From Gigaspora rosea (Eukaryota; Glomeromycota; Glomeromycetes; Diversisporales; Gigasporaceae), in the NCBI GenBank assembly GCA_003550325.1, contig QKWP01000042.1:392958-456957 (forward strand): a DNA stretch of 64,000 bases, written 5' to 3'. The notes beneath the pieces are model-generated. The model was not told the origin of the DNA, ran no database searches, and saw nothing but the letters and a program-made list of their open reading frames with translations. Positions 22,743-34,542 of this stretch are shown here, one piece after another. Made by a program: the position numbers and the translations under genes. Numbering within the stretch: position 1 is the first letter of the stretch; the number at the start of each line of letters is the position of its first letter.

Positions 22743-24082
22743 ATATAACAGAGTGAAACCTAAGTCACTAGCTAGTAAAACCTGAGTTTATTAGTAAATT
22801 TGAGTTTTTAAAAAAAAATAAGTAAAACCTAAGTTTATTAGTAAAACCTGAGTTTATTAGTAAAATCTGAGTTATTAAAAAAAATAAGTAAAATCTGATA
22901 TAGATAGAGTGAAATCTGCTATTAAACAAAAACTATTCTAAAACTTTGAGCAAAGATATCTTGACAACTACCTGATCAAATTCGATGAAAATTTTTTATT
23001 TGAATTCTATAAACCTATAGATTTCAAAAAAAAATTATCAAATTTGGTCAGGTGATTATCAAGACATCTTTGCTCAAAGTTATAGAAAAAAATCAAACAT
23101 CTATCAAAATAGAAGTTGTGCCAAATTTTTTTAAAACTTTGAGCAAAGATATCTTGACAACTACCTGATCAAATTTGATAAATATTTTTTTATTTGAATT
23201 TTATGAAACCATAAAATTCAAATAAAAAAAGTTTCATCAAATTTGATTAGGTGGTTGTCAAGATAAGATATCTTTGCCCAAAGTTTTAGAAAAAAATTTG
23301 GCGCAGCTTCTATTTTGGTAGACGTTTTGATTTTTTCTAAAACTTTGGGTGAAGATATCTTGACAACCACCTAACCAAATTCGATAAAATTTTTTTCATT
23401 TGAAATCTATGGATTTATAGAATTCAAATGAAAAAATTTTCATCGAATTTGATCAGGTGGTTGTCAAGATATCTTTGCTTGATTTATAGAAAAAATCAAA
23501 CTAACTATTAAAGTAGAAGTTGCACCAAATTTTTTTCTAAAACTTTGAGCAAAGATATCTTTACAACCACCTGATCAAATTTGATGAAACTTTTTTATTT
23601 GAATTTTATGGTTTCATAGAATTCAAATAAAAAATAATCATTGAATTTGATCAGGTGGTTGTCAAGATATCTTTGCTCAAAGGTTTAGAAAAAATTTGCG
23701 CTGCTTCTATTTTGATAGATGTTTTGATTTTTTCTATAAATTGAGCAAAGATATCTTGATAATCACCTGACCAAATTTGATGAAATATTTTTCTTTTGAA
23801 ATCCATGGGCTTATATAATTCAAATAAAAAAATTTTTATCAAATTTGATCAGGTAGTTGTCAAGATATCTTCGCTCAAAGTTTTAGAACAATTTTTGCTT
23901 AATAACGGATTTCACCCTATCTATATCAGATTTTACTTATTTTTTTTAATAAACTCAGATTTACTAATAAACTCAGGTTTTACTAATAAACTCAGATTTT
24001 ACTTATTTTTTTTTAAAAGCTCAGATTTTACTAATAAACTCGGATTTTACTAGCTAGTGACTCAGGTTTCACCCTGTTATAT
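22743..24082. mobile_element. 1.34-kb palindromic element made of alternating units
   Basis: The ends are inverted (ATATAACAGAGTGAAACC and GGTTTCACCCTGTTATAT), followed inside by CTAGCTAGTAAAA and an AGTAAAACCTGAGTTTATT repeat on both sides. The interior holds five copies, spaced 193-206 bp (about 22939, 23132, 23338, 23538 and 23737), of a palindromic block containing TTGAGCAAAGATATCTTGAC and its inverse. The linkers between blocks (with AAATAGAAGTTGTGCC) alternate in orientation. There is no coding capacity. A transcript would fold into one long hairpin. Confidence 0.8.
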
Positions 24083-24092
24083 AAATTTTATT

Positions 24093-25110
24093 ATCTCTTA
24101 AACTGTAAGCAAATCTAGGCAAATTTGGCTAGAAAATTGCTATAAATATGCTTATGATCTATATTTTTTAAAACTTAAGATATTTAATTAAAATTTTTTT
24201 TGATAATAATTGAAAATAAGGATTATATTATAGTAGTATTTAATTTTATATTATAAGAAAAAAAGTTTAAGTTGCTAATAAGCTAAAAATAGACAAATTT
24301 TAAAAAATTTTTTATCCAAAAAAATTATCTACTTTTTTTTGGCGAACTCTATAAATATTAGCTCTAACTTTCTGATTTAATAGAATGGTATAGTTTATAA
24401 AAAGGATTACAACTTTTATTATTGCAACTTTTGTGATTTACTTGTAAAAATTAGGACTTGTATTAGAAGTGAAAATTTTTTTTATAGACGGGAACATATA
24501 AAATTTAAGAAAACCTAAAGAAATTTTATAGTAAAAGTTTTAAAATAAAACTTTAAACTTTTATTGCTTTAAAGTTTATTAATAATTTTAAAAAATTTTT
24601 ATAATAAAGTTCAGTAGGACTAAATCACACCACTGGTGTTCAACACCAGTATGCGGTGTAATGTGAAGATCAATATCAAAAAAATAACCAAAAAAAAATA
24701 AAAGTTAAAGTTGAGTTAGAGTTGATAGTTAGGGTTAGGGTGAGGCATAGTATATAGTAAAATTTCGCAAGGGGGTTTTTTTTTTTAAAAAAAAAGGTGG
24801 TTTCATAGATAAAATTTTGAGTTAGAAGGTATTGTTTTAAAAAAAATAACAAAACAACAAAAATTTTATGTTACACCAGATCTTTATGTTCCACTGCATT
24901 TAAAAAATTTGATTGGTGAAAATCATTGTGGTGTTGAGCACCAGTGGTGTGATTTAATAACCGATAAAGTTTATAAAATATATTTTAAAGAAAATATTTT
25001 ATAAATAAAGTATACCCTATATGCTTAATAAATTTTTATTTTATTTAAAAGAATGTAATATTTCTAAAAAAATCCAGGCAAATTTGCCTGGATTACAGTT
25101 TAAGGGATAG
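24093..25110. mobile_element. TIR element, about 1.0 kb
   Basis: Ends TATCTCTTAAACTGTAA and inverted TATCCCTTAAACTGTAA are each followed by an AGGCAAATTTG block. The core is AT-rich and non-coding. A second TIR element (24621-24956) lies inside it. No target duplication was identified. Confidence 0.6.
24621..24956. mobile_element. Miniature TIR element nested in the 24.1-25.1 kb element
   Basis: The inverted ends are TAAATCACACCACTGGTG, nearly perfect over about 28 bases and continuing TTCAACACCA and CTCAACACCA. The interior contains a TTAGGGTTAGGG doublet near 24730. There is no coding capacity. Confidence 0.7.
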
Positions 25111-25318
25111 TATTAATTCAATTAATATATATACATATATGTAAACTATTCTTTGACTTATAACTATTTTCTAATAGGTTAAATTATAAGTTCGCATAAT
25201 ACAAGTGGTCGTAATAGTACAGTAATAGTTTCATTTTACTCTAAAATTTTTCGACCAACACAGTAGTTCGTTCTCCACAATAGGCTATACAAAATCGCAG
25301 TGAGGTTTTAAGTACTTA

Positions 25319-25923
25319 GGGAAGTGCAAAAAATCACGTAATTTTTTAGGGGTGGGGCGCCTCCAAATATCACGTCCTATATATAAATATATAGTATAAA
25401 TAGCCAAACATATTGAAGAAAATCAATTTTTAGTTAATCGCAGATAGTTGCTACATAGTAAAGTCTAAATTATACTAAGTAAATCGGAAAAATCAATTAA
25501 GTAAACTTATTCAGCAGATCAAAATACACTTACTACAAAATTTTCATAAGTATTGGAGAACTTTTTATTATTTAACTTTTAACTTTTACGTTCGTTGAAT
25601 ATATTTTTTTAAAAAATTTTAATTTTTTCGTCGAACGTAAAAATCAAAAGTCAATTAATAAAAAATTCTCAATACTTATGAAAATTTTGTAGTAAGCATA
25701 TTTTGATCTGCTAAATAAGTTTACTTAATCGATTTTTTTCGATTTGCTTAGTAAAATTTAGACTTTACTATGTAGCGACTTTTGTCGATTGTGGGGTAGT
25801 TTATTTTCAGGTCAAAGACGTTTTTGAGTTTTTTAAATTTGATTGGTCAATAGTCCTATCACTAGGGTGGGAGGGGGGTCAGGACCTATGTAAACCCTAA
25901 TTACGTGATTTACTGCATTTCCC
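25319..25923. mobile_element. 605-bp Harbinger-like miniature element
   Basis: The ends GGGAAGTGCA and inverted GGGAAATGCA each continue into AAATCACGTAATT. TTA flanks both sides (25316-25318 and 25924-25926), the target duplication typical of PIF/Harbinger elements. The interior is a long palindrome centred near 25610, with arms containing AACTTTTACGTTCG and its inverse. There is no open frame. Confidence 0.72.
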
Positions 25924-25926
25924 TTA

Positions 25927-27522
25927 GTTCTTTTGTTGAAAAATAACTTTAAAATCAAAGTGAAACTTTAAAATAAAAGTGAAGTTATTAAATACTTATA
26001 CTACATGCAAAAACTTCTGTAAATCACAAGCTCTATTACACTGCAAGTACTATAAAATATGAAATGAAAGGCTATTTTTAGTGACAAGATTCTTTTTGGT
26101 TTTATTTTCTATCTTGCTTTAAACTTATTCACGATATAGTATTTGACTTTCTTAGCTGTTGACTATACCTTATGAGTGCAATTTCCTTTTATGAAACCCT
26201 TGAAACCGGTGATCAAAAGTAGGACACCGTTGCAGTTTACTATGAAAGGGGATTTTCACATATAGATGTTGATCAAATTTCATAGTAAAAAATTTAACCA
26301 TGATCTGCGTGACATCTCGACTGACTGATAAGCTGCCACATATTATATTTCAGAGCAGTAGTATTATTATTTTTTCTATAGTTTCGTCTCTTCACTGGTC
26401 TAATTTCAAACTCGCCTTATTTTTTAGCCTCGCTTAACTGAATTTAAACTCTACATCTTTTAGAAACACGTTTATTGATCATATTTCAGGCTCATGTTTT
26501 AATAAAGATTCGTAATCACATGAATTAAATTTAAACTTAGAAATGATAATCAATCTTTTCGTTGAGATTTTTAATTATACCTTTAACGATCAGTGATTAA
26601 TAATTCTTCTGCCCGATAAAAGATCAGGAAAAATGGTAAAAAGGATATAATAGTTTGGGACATCTACAAAAACGCCAAAGATATATTTTAAAGTAATTCG
26701 ATGTTGTCGTAATAATTCGCATTTTTTCATTTTTTCATTCTCGTGTATATAATATATATACTATATATTATATACACATAATACCCCGCCTTACTATTTG
26801 TTGTACATGCCTACCTTCATTATAATTTCCCACGAGATCACCATGACCGGGAATCTTCCAGGGTAAGATTCCTGGTAACATATAATCACGTGAATTATAA
26901 TAGGTATGAACAGGGTATTATTCATGAATTTCCTGTGGAGGTTAAAAATTACAGTAAAAATCCCGATGATCATATGATGCAGAGACCCTATATCCTACTG
27001 TATGATCCTAGGAAATTAATAATACTGTACTAATAAGTTTATTTCAATTAATTTCCTTTTTTGGATACGAAAATAATAAAAGTTACTGCAAATAGTCAAA
27101 GGCTATTTACATACATGAGTACACATGGCAAGCTCATTCTCTTATGACCGGATTTGGTCGACTGCAATTACACCAGTTTAATTACGAATTTAAATCTGTT
27201 AAGTAGTTATGGATTTATCGTAAAAATTAATTAACACAACTGTTGATACAACAACTCTTTGTAAGGGAGCATATCACATAATAACAGGCGATAATTGTCT
27301 AACATTTATATATACATTTACAACATCTAAATTTTTAAAATTGTGTATTATCTGAAATTTTTAATTTGTTAATAAAAAGGAATAAAAGCTGTATCTCATT
27401 TTTTCATAAAATTCACTATAAATAGTCTGATTATTGTTATTAACGCTTATAAAATGTAACTGTTTAAATTGATTTACTAATTGATATTTAATTTTTACAT
27501 TAGCATCCAAGCCTTTGGTACT
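25927..27522. other. Intergenic DNA upstream of the kelch gene
   Basis: No gene is seen. It contains an 18-bp-armed TATATA-type palindrome near 26745-26780 and ordinary AT-rich sequence. The promoter of the kelch gene must lie in the right-hand part, but I cannot pick out a defined core element. Confidence 0.35.
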
Positions 27523-28551
27523 ATGTATTCACTCTGGAATCCAAAGTTAAAACTGTTAATCAAAGTTATTTTTTTCGTAATCGTTTTCATACGTAATAAT
27601 GTTACTGGTAATTTTATACCGGAAGGACGAGCTGGTCAAGAAGCAATATTGATAGGAACTCAATTATATTTTATGGGAGGATCTCGTACAATTCCTTCCT
27701 CAATTCCTATTAAGAGTAATATAAGAAGTTATAATTTGTCGGATGAAGTCTTTTTTTTGGATCTTTCAAACACGTTCTCGACAAATAATCCACCATTTGT
27801 AGATCTTTCTGATGCTGGTGCACGAATGAAATTTGGAAATGAAAAAGGTAAGCAATTAGTTATTAAGGAATTCATTATATTTGCTCATATTTTTCTTGTA
27901 TAAAACTAGGGTCAGCAGTATTCGGTGGACCAAACCAAGAAGTGTATCTCGTTGGAGGTACACAACAAAACCTTGCACTTCTTAATAAAGATGACCAGAA
28001 TATTACAATAACCTCGAATCAAACGCTAATGATAGAAGAAATATTTAATACTTACAACGCAACGGATCAAATGATTTTTAGATATAGACCTGCGTCACGA
28101 AATTGGAGTCCATTTGGACAAGGTGTTTTAGGAACTCAACCGACTAGACGTAGATCAACTTCAACAGTTATTGATCAGAACGGAATTATATACATTTTCG
28201 GAGGAAGAATAGAATTTGATATGTTTTCGCATACTCTTATTTTATACAATGAATTATATACTTTTGATACAACATTAACAAAATGGGACAAAATAGATGC
28301 AGTTAATGCACCTTCGACTCGAAGTCATGCTACTCCAATATTACTTCCAAGTGGTAAGATTCTTTATATTGGAGGTGTTACCCAGTCCGCACCTGGAATT
28401 ACAACAAATTTGCTACCAATGACCGAAGTAAGTTTATTCAATTATTTATTCATTTAATTATTTATTTACGGTAAAACCACAAATCAATCTGATAATCTCA
28501 TTATAGATTCCAGTATTCGATACAATTTCTTCGACCTGGTCATCAAAGGTA

Positions 28552-28636
<85 letters not shown>

Positions 28637-28664
28637 AATAATTATAATTAGAATTATAATTATA

Positions 28665-28700
<36 letters not shown>

Positions 28701-29472
28701 TTATTTTGATTAGATAATTGCTCTCATATGCTAGAATTTTAATAGCGCATATATGCACATTTTATTGTATTTCCAGACTGCAAGCTCATCATTTTTAGTC
28801 CAGCCCAGAGTTGGACATACAGCAACATTAGCACCCGATAATAAAACAATTATTATAATAGGCGGAACAACAAGTAGGAAATACATTAATTTTTTGTATC
28901 TTTGCAAAGTTTTAAAAAAAAATCATAAATTAAAATTCGGCTAACCACTTTTTTCTAGGTTATCAATTAAATCAAACTATTCCTATTCCTAATTACTTGG
29001 TATTAAATGTTGCAACAGAACCTTATAAATATTCTGAACTAAAAAGTTCTGGAAATCAACCACTTCCATTATCATTTCACACTTCTACATTATATCGAAA
29101 TTATATAATCGTTGCATTTGGTAATTCTTTTTAATATTATTTCTATTCATTTATGTACAATACTAATATGTTTTTAAATATATTTATATAGGCAACATTA
29201 CAAATGATGCATTACCATCATATGAAACTAGTCCAAATATATATTTATTGGACGTCAATTGCTTTGCGTGGGTAAACATCCTTTCTCCGGATAATTCAAG
29301 TTGTCCTACACCTTTACCGTCTCCAGCATCAACATCAGGACCAAATACTGGATTAATTGTTGGTGTAATATTTGCGGGGATTTTTATACTGCTAGTGCTT
29401 GCAGCAATTATATGGTTTAGAAATAAAAGAATGAAACCATCATCATTAAAATCACCCTATCAGAATTACTGA
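27523..29472 (+). CDS. Kelch-repeat membrane protein, six exons
   Basis: Exons 27523-27847, 27910-28427, 28507-28548, 28777-28873, 28959-29120 and 29192-29472 join in phase to give 474 residues; all introns are GT-AG (62, 79, 228, 85 and 71 bp). Residues 1-29 form a signal peptide (LLIKVIFFVIVFI). Kelch blades are marked by hydrophobic-GG signatures: LYFMGGSRT, VYLVGGTQQ, IYIFGGRIE, ILYIGGVTQ, IIIIGGTTS and YIIVAFGNI, so about six blades. A Pro/Ser-rich stalk precedes a membrane helix (residues about 435-457, GLIVGVIFAGIFILL) and a 17-residue basic tail. The propeller should therefore be outside the cell, anchored by one helix. The ligand is unknown; such proteins are numerous in Glomeromycotina. 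I chose this start because it opens the signal peptide. Exon joins are predicted, not shown by transcripts. Confidence 0.88.
28549..28776 (+). repeat. Intron 3 with ATT microsatellite
   Basis: The third intron of the kelch gene carries about 27 ATT/TTA triplets (28554-28636), then a second, shorter ATT run near 28667-28700. It is the longest intron of the gene because of this expansion. Confidence 0.9.
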
Positions 29473-29506
29473 GATACTGTCACAAATTATTTATTAAATA
29501 ACGAAT

Positions 29507-29512
29507 AATAAA
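29507..29512 (+). terminator. Polyadenylation signal of the kelch gene
   Basis: AATAAA lies 35 bases after the stop codon. Confidence 0.6.
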
Positions 29513-30060
29513 GCACATTTTGTTATTTTTGATATATTATAAATTTTAAACATTCGTCTTAGAGAATATTAAAATTTTTTACCGAAATGAAAACTTTTAG
29601 TTCTTAAACATACAAGCAATCACCCAACTATACCAAAATAAGAAATAAATAATGATAAAATAACAATACTAACTAAATATTGAAAAAGTTAATCATAAAA
29701 CACTGGTATGCTTATATATGAACAGTAGAAGTATGTTATACTAGCACAGCACATTGACATATGAAATGATAGCTTTTTAATGCCCAACCAAATATAAGAT
29801 TTTGCGAACGATATTCTAGATAGCAAGTCCCTGTCAATTTGCATGACTATGTTTCTGGTATTATCAAATAATCTGGATAGCAAAAATTTGAACCAAATAT
29901 TTATGAAAAATGGAAAAGTCTATCAACTTTGCGTGGCCTTCTAACAAAATGACCAGAATTGCAAAAAAGATCATAATCAATTTTGCAATAATAAAACCCT
30001 AACTATGTATTCATATATATAAAGCCTTAACACGCTAAGAAATTAGGTGCTCGAATTACT
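29513..30060. other. Intergenic DNA
   Basis: No gene or repeat is recognised. A 64-residue minus-strand frame near 29689-29883 has no protein-family features. Confidence 0.35.
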
Positions 30061-30164
30061 GTTCAGCATAGTGTTCTGACCCGAGTAGGTATCACCCGGG
30101 TCACCCGGGGGTGGGCGGTTGACCCGGGTCGAATTATGGCCCACCCGGGTAGTCAACCCGCGGG

Positions 30165-30634
30165 CAGGGCCAGTGATTTTCTGCGGTGACAAAATCAAAG
30201 TTATGTGGTGACAGAATTTAAATTATGTGATGTGATGTGAGCCATATTTGCCAAATTATGTGCGATTCTGCGGTAACTTGGCCAAATTATTTGCGATACT
30301 GTGACATGCTTACGAAATTATGTGTAATTACTGTGTAATTCTGTGTGTATACATAACTATCGGAACTTTCCGGACTCTGTTTCGAAAAAAATTTCATGGC
30401 TTTGCTCGTAATTTGAGTTCATTCAAATTCTATGTCGGGAGATACCGGATCTGTTAAATTTTATATATCGACTTGCCAATAAATTGGCAAATTATGTGAC
30501 AATTCTTATAAATTGGCATATTATGTGCTATTCTGTATTCTGCGGTGATAAACACCAAATTATGTGATATAGGCGTATTTATGTGAATGTGAATTCTGTG
30601 GTATTATGTGAAACACATAAAATCACTGGCCCTG
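30165..30634. mobile_element. 470-bp hAT-type miniature element
   Basis: Ends CAGGGCCAGTGATTTT and inverted copy are flanked by an 8-bp duplication CCCGCGGG (30157-30164 and 30635-30642). The duplicated site is itself palindromic. The interior is full of words such as AAATTATGTG and TCTGCGGT, and is non-coding. Confidence 0.82.
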
Positions 30635-30810
30635 CCCGCGGGTCACCCACACGGGTAGGGTAGTGCAAATTTGCAATTGCAGATTCTGCGCATAAACCTG
30701 ACATTTATTGCATTGCAGATGCGATTGCATATTTTGCATATCAGGGCTAATTTTGCATATTTAATAGTGCATAATCTGCGCATAAAATCCAGAAAAGCTT
30801 GTAATAGATT

Positions 30811-30942
30811 AGGGTGAAACCCATATTAAATTCAAGTAAAACCCGCTTTTGATCGTTAGGGCGTTGTGTTAATGAATTTTACCTTTACCATTGCGTGATT
30901 TTCAAAGTGGATTTAATCAGAATTTATTGCAAGTTTCACCCT
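30811..30942. mobile_element. Small AGGGTGAAAC-ended TIR element inside the hAT
   Basis: Inverted ends AGGGTGAAAC and GTTTCACCCT enclose 132 bp. The ends match those of the 1.34-kb palindrome at 22743-24082. It lies in the 5' non-coding part of the autonomous hAT. Target duplication is unclear. Confidence 0.6.
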
Positions 30943-31256
30943 GTTATATTGTAATTTTTCTCATAACTAAACACATGCTTTAACTATATGCTAACCATAA
31001 ATAAGAAAGTAATTAAAAGTTAGTCAAAGAAATAGACGCATAAAAATTTGAAATAATAAATGAACAAAAAAAAAATCGTCCTGTATAAAAATACTTATCA
31101 TTGAGATATCCAAAAAATTTCTTGATATCTACATGTAATAAGATACTGTAACAATAATAATAATAATAAATTAGCTTAATAAAGAATGTTTTTATTTTTT
31201 ATTTATAAAATAATATAAAAGAAATCTTTTTTTTTTGATTTTAATAAATCTTAACG

Positions 31257-33149
31257 ATGGTTACTGCTGCTGAACGTAGAGTTGAAAAACAAGAATATAA
31301 AAAAAATTTTTATGTTGATGGTAAAAAGCTATTTTGTGAATTTTGTCGACATGTTGTAGACCACACAAGAAAATCAACATTAGACTCTCATTTAAAATCG
31401 GACAAACATAAAAATAATGTTACTAAAGCTGAAAGATCCGAAAATTTAAATTTAACCCGTCAAACAACTCTTGATACAGCAAATGTTAATATAAATGATC
31501 GAGAACTTATTAATTTAGATTTAGTAAATGCATTTATGAAGGCTGATATTCCTTTACATAAAGTCGATAAACTTAAAAGCTTTTTTTTAGAGTATTGTAA
31601 AAACGGTAAATTATTTAATTTAATACTATATATTCTATTTATTAAAAATTAATAATTATTATTAATTTATTAGGTGGTGCGATTGCAAATTCAAATCAAC
31701 TTCGTATTAAATATTTACCAAAAGTATTTGATACTGAAGTATTAAAATTAAAAAATCTTTTAGAAGATAAGCGCATTTCTATTACTGTAGATGAAACTAC
31801 AGATGCATGCAATAGAGCAGTTGTTCATATATTATTTAGTTTTAATAATCAGACTAAACTTGCTAAAACAGAATTTATTACTACTGTAGATAGTCGTTCT
31901 ATTGCTCAATTAGTTATAAAAATTTTACAATTCTATAATATTTCATTTAATAACCTTATTTTTTTTATTTCTGATAATGCAGCATATATGCTAAAAGCTT
32001 TCCAAATCATATCTCCTTTAATTCCACAATTAAAGCATAATCGTTGTATAGCCCATATTTTAAATTTAGTTGGAGAAACATGGATTCATTATAAAAATTT
32101 TCAATTTTTGGTTAATGTTGTAAAAAATATCAAAGCAACATTTGTTCAATGTCCAGCTCGTAAAAGGCGTTGGATTAGTTTTTTAAAATCAAATTTTAAT
32201 TCAGATTTAGATAATGATAATACCCAAATTACTTTACCACCATTACCTGTTAAATCACGTTGGAATTCTTGGTTTAGATTTGTTTTCTGGATTAATCAAA
32301 ATATTAATCAATTACGTTTATTTTATCTAGAAGAAGAACAGGTTAATAACGAAAGTCAAGCAATTCAAGAATTAGCATCTATTTTTAACAATTATACGAA
32401 TACTTTTATTTTTGAAATTCTAACTATGTTTATCTCACTTAATGCAAGACGGTAAATATATATGTACTACTGCTTTGTTTATAAAAATTAATCTAATTTT
32501 ATTCTATTTTAGTCTTGTAGAGGATCTTGAATTTTTTGAAACTAGAAAAAAACCTGTTGCTCCATTTGTAGCACAACGTTTAACACATCTTGAGGCCTCA
32601 TTACAATCGGGTATTATTGAACCTCCTATTAGTGAAGACATTAAATCTAAATTTGAAGATAATTGTCTTGATATGAATATTTATATTGCTATGTTTCGTG
32701 AAGCATATCAATTGGCATTAAACAAGTTTAAAAAACATATCGATCAACACCCTGCATTGCCTTTATTTAAAGCAATTCAGTGCTTTGATCCACGATATAT
32801 TCATATTCAACATCACTATCAAAATATTTATTTATATTCAGAAATTTATGAATTTAAATCACCAAGCAGTCAAATTATTCAAGAATGGGGAATTTATTGC
32901 GGGCTAAATGAAGATTTTTCTAATAATGAAAATTTCAATTTAGATAGTTATTGGAAAGAAAAATCTCGAAGTTTACCTAACTTATCAAAACTAGCCTTAG
33001 ATTATATTTGGCTTCCGGTATCAGGTGTAGATGTGGAACGAAGCTTTTCTGCATATAAAAACATTCTTGACGATAATCGACAATCACTTTCTGAAATATC
33101 TATTGAAGCATTAAATTTTATATACTTCAATAGTAATACAGAAGAATAG
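31257..33149 (+). CDS. hAT transposase, three exons
   Basis: Exons 31257-31605, 31674-32451 and 32513-33149 join in phase to 587 residues with no stop; introns are 68 and 61 bp, GT-AG. An N-terminal BED-type C2H2 finger (FCEFCRHV, then HLKSDKHK) would bind the transposon ends. The RNase H-like core shows TVDETTD (catalytic Asp near residue 156), ISDNAA (second Asp near 217), the CxxH motif RCIAHILNLV and the RW block SRWNSW. The C-terminal hAT dimerisation domain reads LALDYIWLPVSGVDVERSFS and ends SIEALNFIYFN. The third catalytic Glu should lie between the CxxH and dimerisation blocks; I could not fix it. The enzyme excises and reinserts hAT elements in the nucleus. Confidence 0.9.
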
Positions 33150-33579
33150 TTCAAAAAGTAAAAATAAGAATATTAACGATTACATTAAAGAACTTCAAAT
33201 TGGAAATGTAATCGACTATTTGTTCTTTTTTTTTTTGCAAATTTAGAATTGGATCTTTTTATGCTTTTTTTTTTTTTTTTTTTTTTAAAAAAAAAATTTT
33301 TTCAAATATGTATATACGATTTTTTATATATATTTTTTATTTCTTTAAATTAGTTATTATGACAATATTCAAAATAACGGCGTATTTCAGAATTTTGGTC
33401 ACATATAAAGCAGTAAAGTGATCGCATATTTCTATCTATAAATGCATATTTTTACCAAATTCGCATAATTTGTTGCATATTTTTAAAAAATTTATTGCAT
33501 AATTTCGCATAATTGAACAGGTAGCGCATACGGATTTTGGGGTTAGTTGCCGCAGAAAATGATGAGCCCTACACACGGG

Positions 33580-34542
33580 TGACCCGGGCTTTACTTATTT
33601 TTGCCGGTAATACAAACTCCTAAAAAGGCAACTACCAATCAGTGAGTTCGAATTTTGATTTCCGGATCAGCCCGACATGAATTCCGAACACGTGCAGAAG
33701 AAGAAAAAAGCGAAAATACGCCAAAACTAGTGTTTAAATCGACTTTGTGCACTAATTAAAAATGTCGGGGACGAAATTTACATATAATGGGCTACTATCT
33801 ATAGCTATACCTCCTAAAGCTAACCTCCTAACCCTAACTTTGCATTTTTACACACTTTGTTTATTTACAAAATTAAAATTCCTTTTTTGGGTTGTATTAC
33901 CAGCACAAATAAGTAAATCTGGGTGACCTGTATGAGTTGGTTATAAACTATAAAAATACAGGCTGTATCTAGTGTTCATGTGCCATTTATATGATGTCTG
34001 ATTTTTTTTAGCGTACAGTACATACAGTACGTATAGTTGTATAGTGTGTATAGTATGTGAAATACATATAGTATGCATATGATATATATAAACTATCTAT
34101 ACAAAATTTTGCAAGGAATAAATATGCTTAAAAATAAAGTCAGTTTCATAAGGGAAAATTTAAGATATGAATAGTTATATGATTTGTTCTAGAATATTCT
34201 AAAAAATTTTTTGCGTATTGTACTATATGCGACACATCACTAGTTTTGACCCAGGTCGGGTGACCTGTATGGGTCAGGGCAGAAATTGTTATAACCCAGG
34301 TCAAACGCAATGGTATTAAAAAATGCAAAAGTTGAAAAATGCAAAAATTGGAAAAATTAATATATAACTTTTATATAACTTTTTTTTTTTTTTTTTAGAA
34401 TTAGACTAATCAAATTTTTTATATCATCTGGGTGACCTGGATGGGTGACCTGTAGTAGAATTTTTCTGCTATCTAGTGTTCACCTGGGTGACCCACCCAC
34501 AGGTCACCCGGTTTGGGATTTTCATGATGGGTCAGAACACTA
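33580..34542. other. Right-hand remainder of the outer hAT-type element
   Basis: It contains repeated GGGTGACC/GGTCACCC words, a CCTCCTAACCCTAAC stretch near 33826 and a poly-T run near 34380. A 60-residue minus-strand frame here is not a gene. Confidence 0.5.

Larger units (their letters stand above)
30656..33571 (+). mobile_element. Autonomous hAT transposon, 2.9 kb
   Basis: Short inverted ends TAGGG (30656 and the complement ending 33571) are flanked by a perfect 8-bp duplication CACACGGG (30648-30655 and 33572-33579). Subterminal regions carry many GCATATTTTGCATA/TTCGCATAATT-type words that probably bind the transposase. It encodes one spliced transposase. It lies within the outer hAT-type element and contains a small TIR element at 30811. 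With open coding sequence and perfect target duplication this copy looks recently active. Confidence 0.9.
30069..34542. mobile_element. Outer non-autonomous hAT-type element
   Basis: The inverted ends are TAGTGTTCTGACCC (30069 and the complement ending 34542). The flanks are a perfect 8-bp duplication, GTTCAGCA (30061-30068 and 34543-34550). The element's own DNA, about 1.1 kb once insertions are removed, is made of many GACCCGGGTCACC-like words and has no open frame. It has received the elements at 30165 and 30656. The 8-bp duplication and TA(G)-type ends place it in the hAT superfamily. Confidence 0.85.

Noticed and set aside
26745-26780. Promoter TATA box for the kelch gene
   Set aside because: The TATATA palindrome is over 700 bp from the start codon and is ordinary AT-rich sequence; there is no evidence of promoter function.
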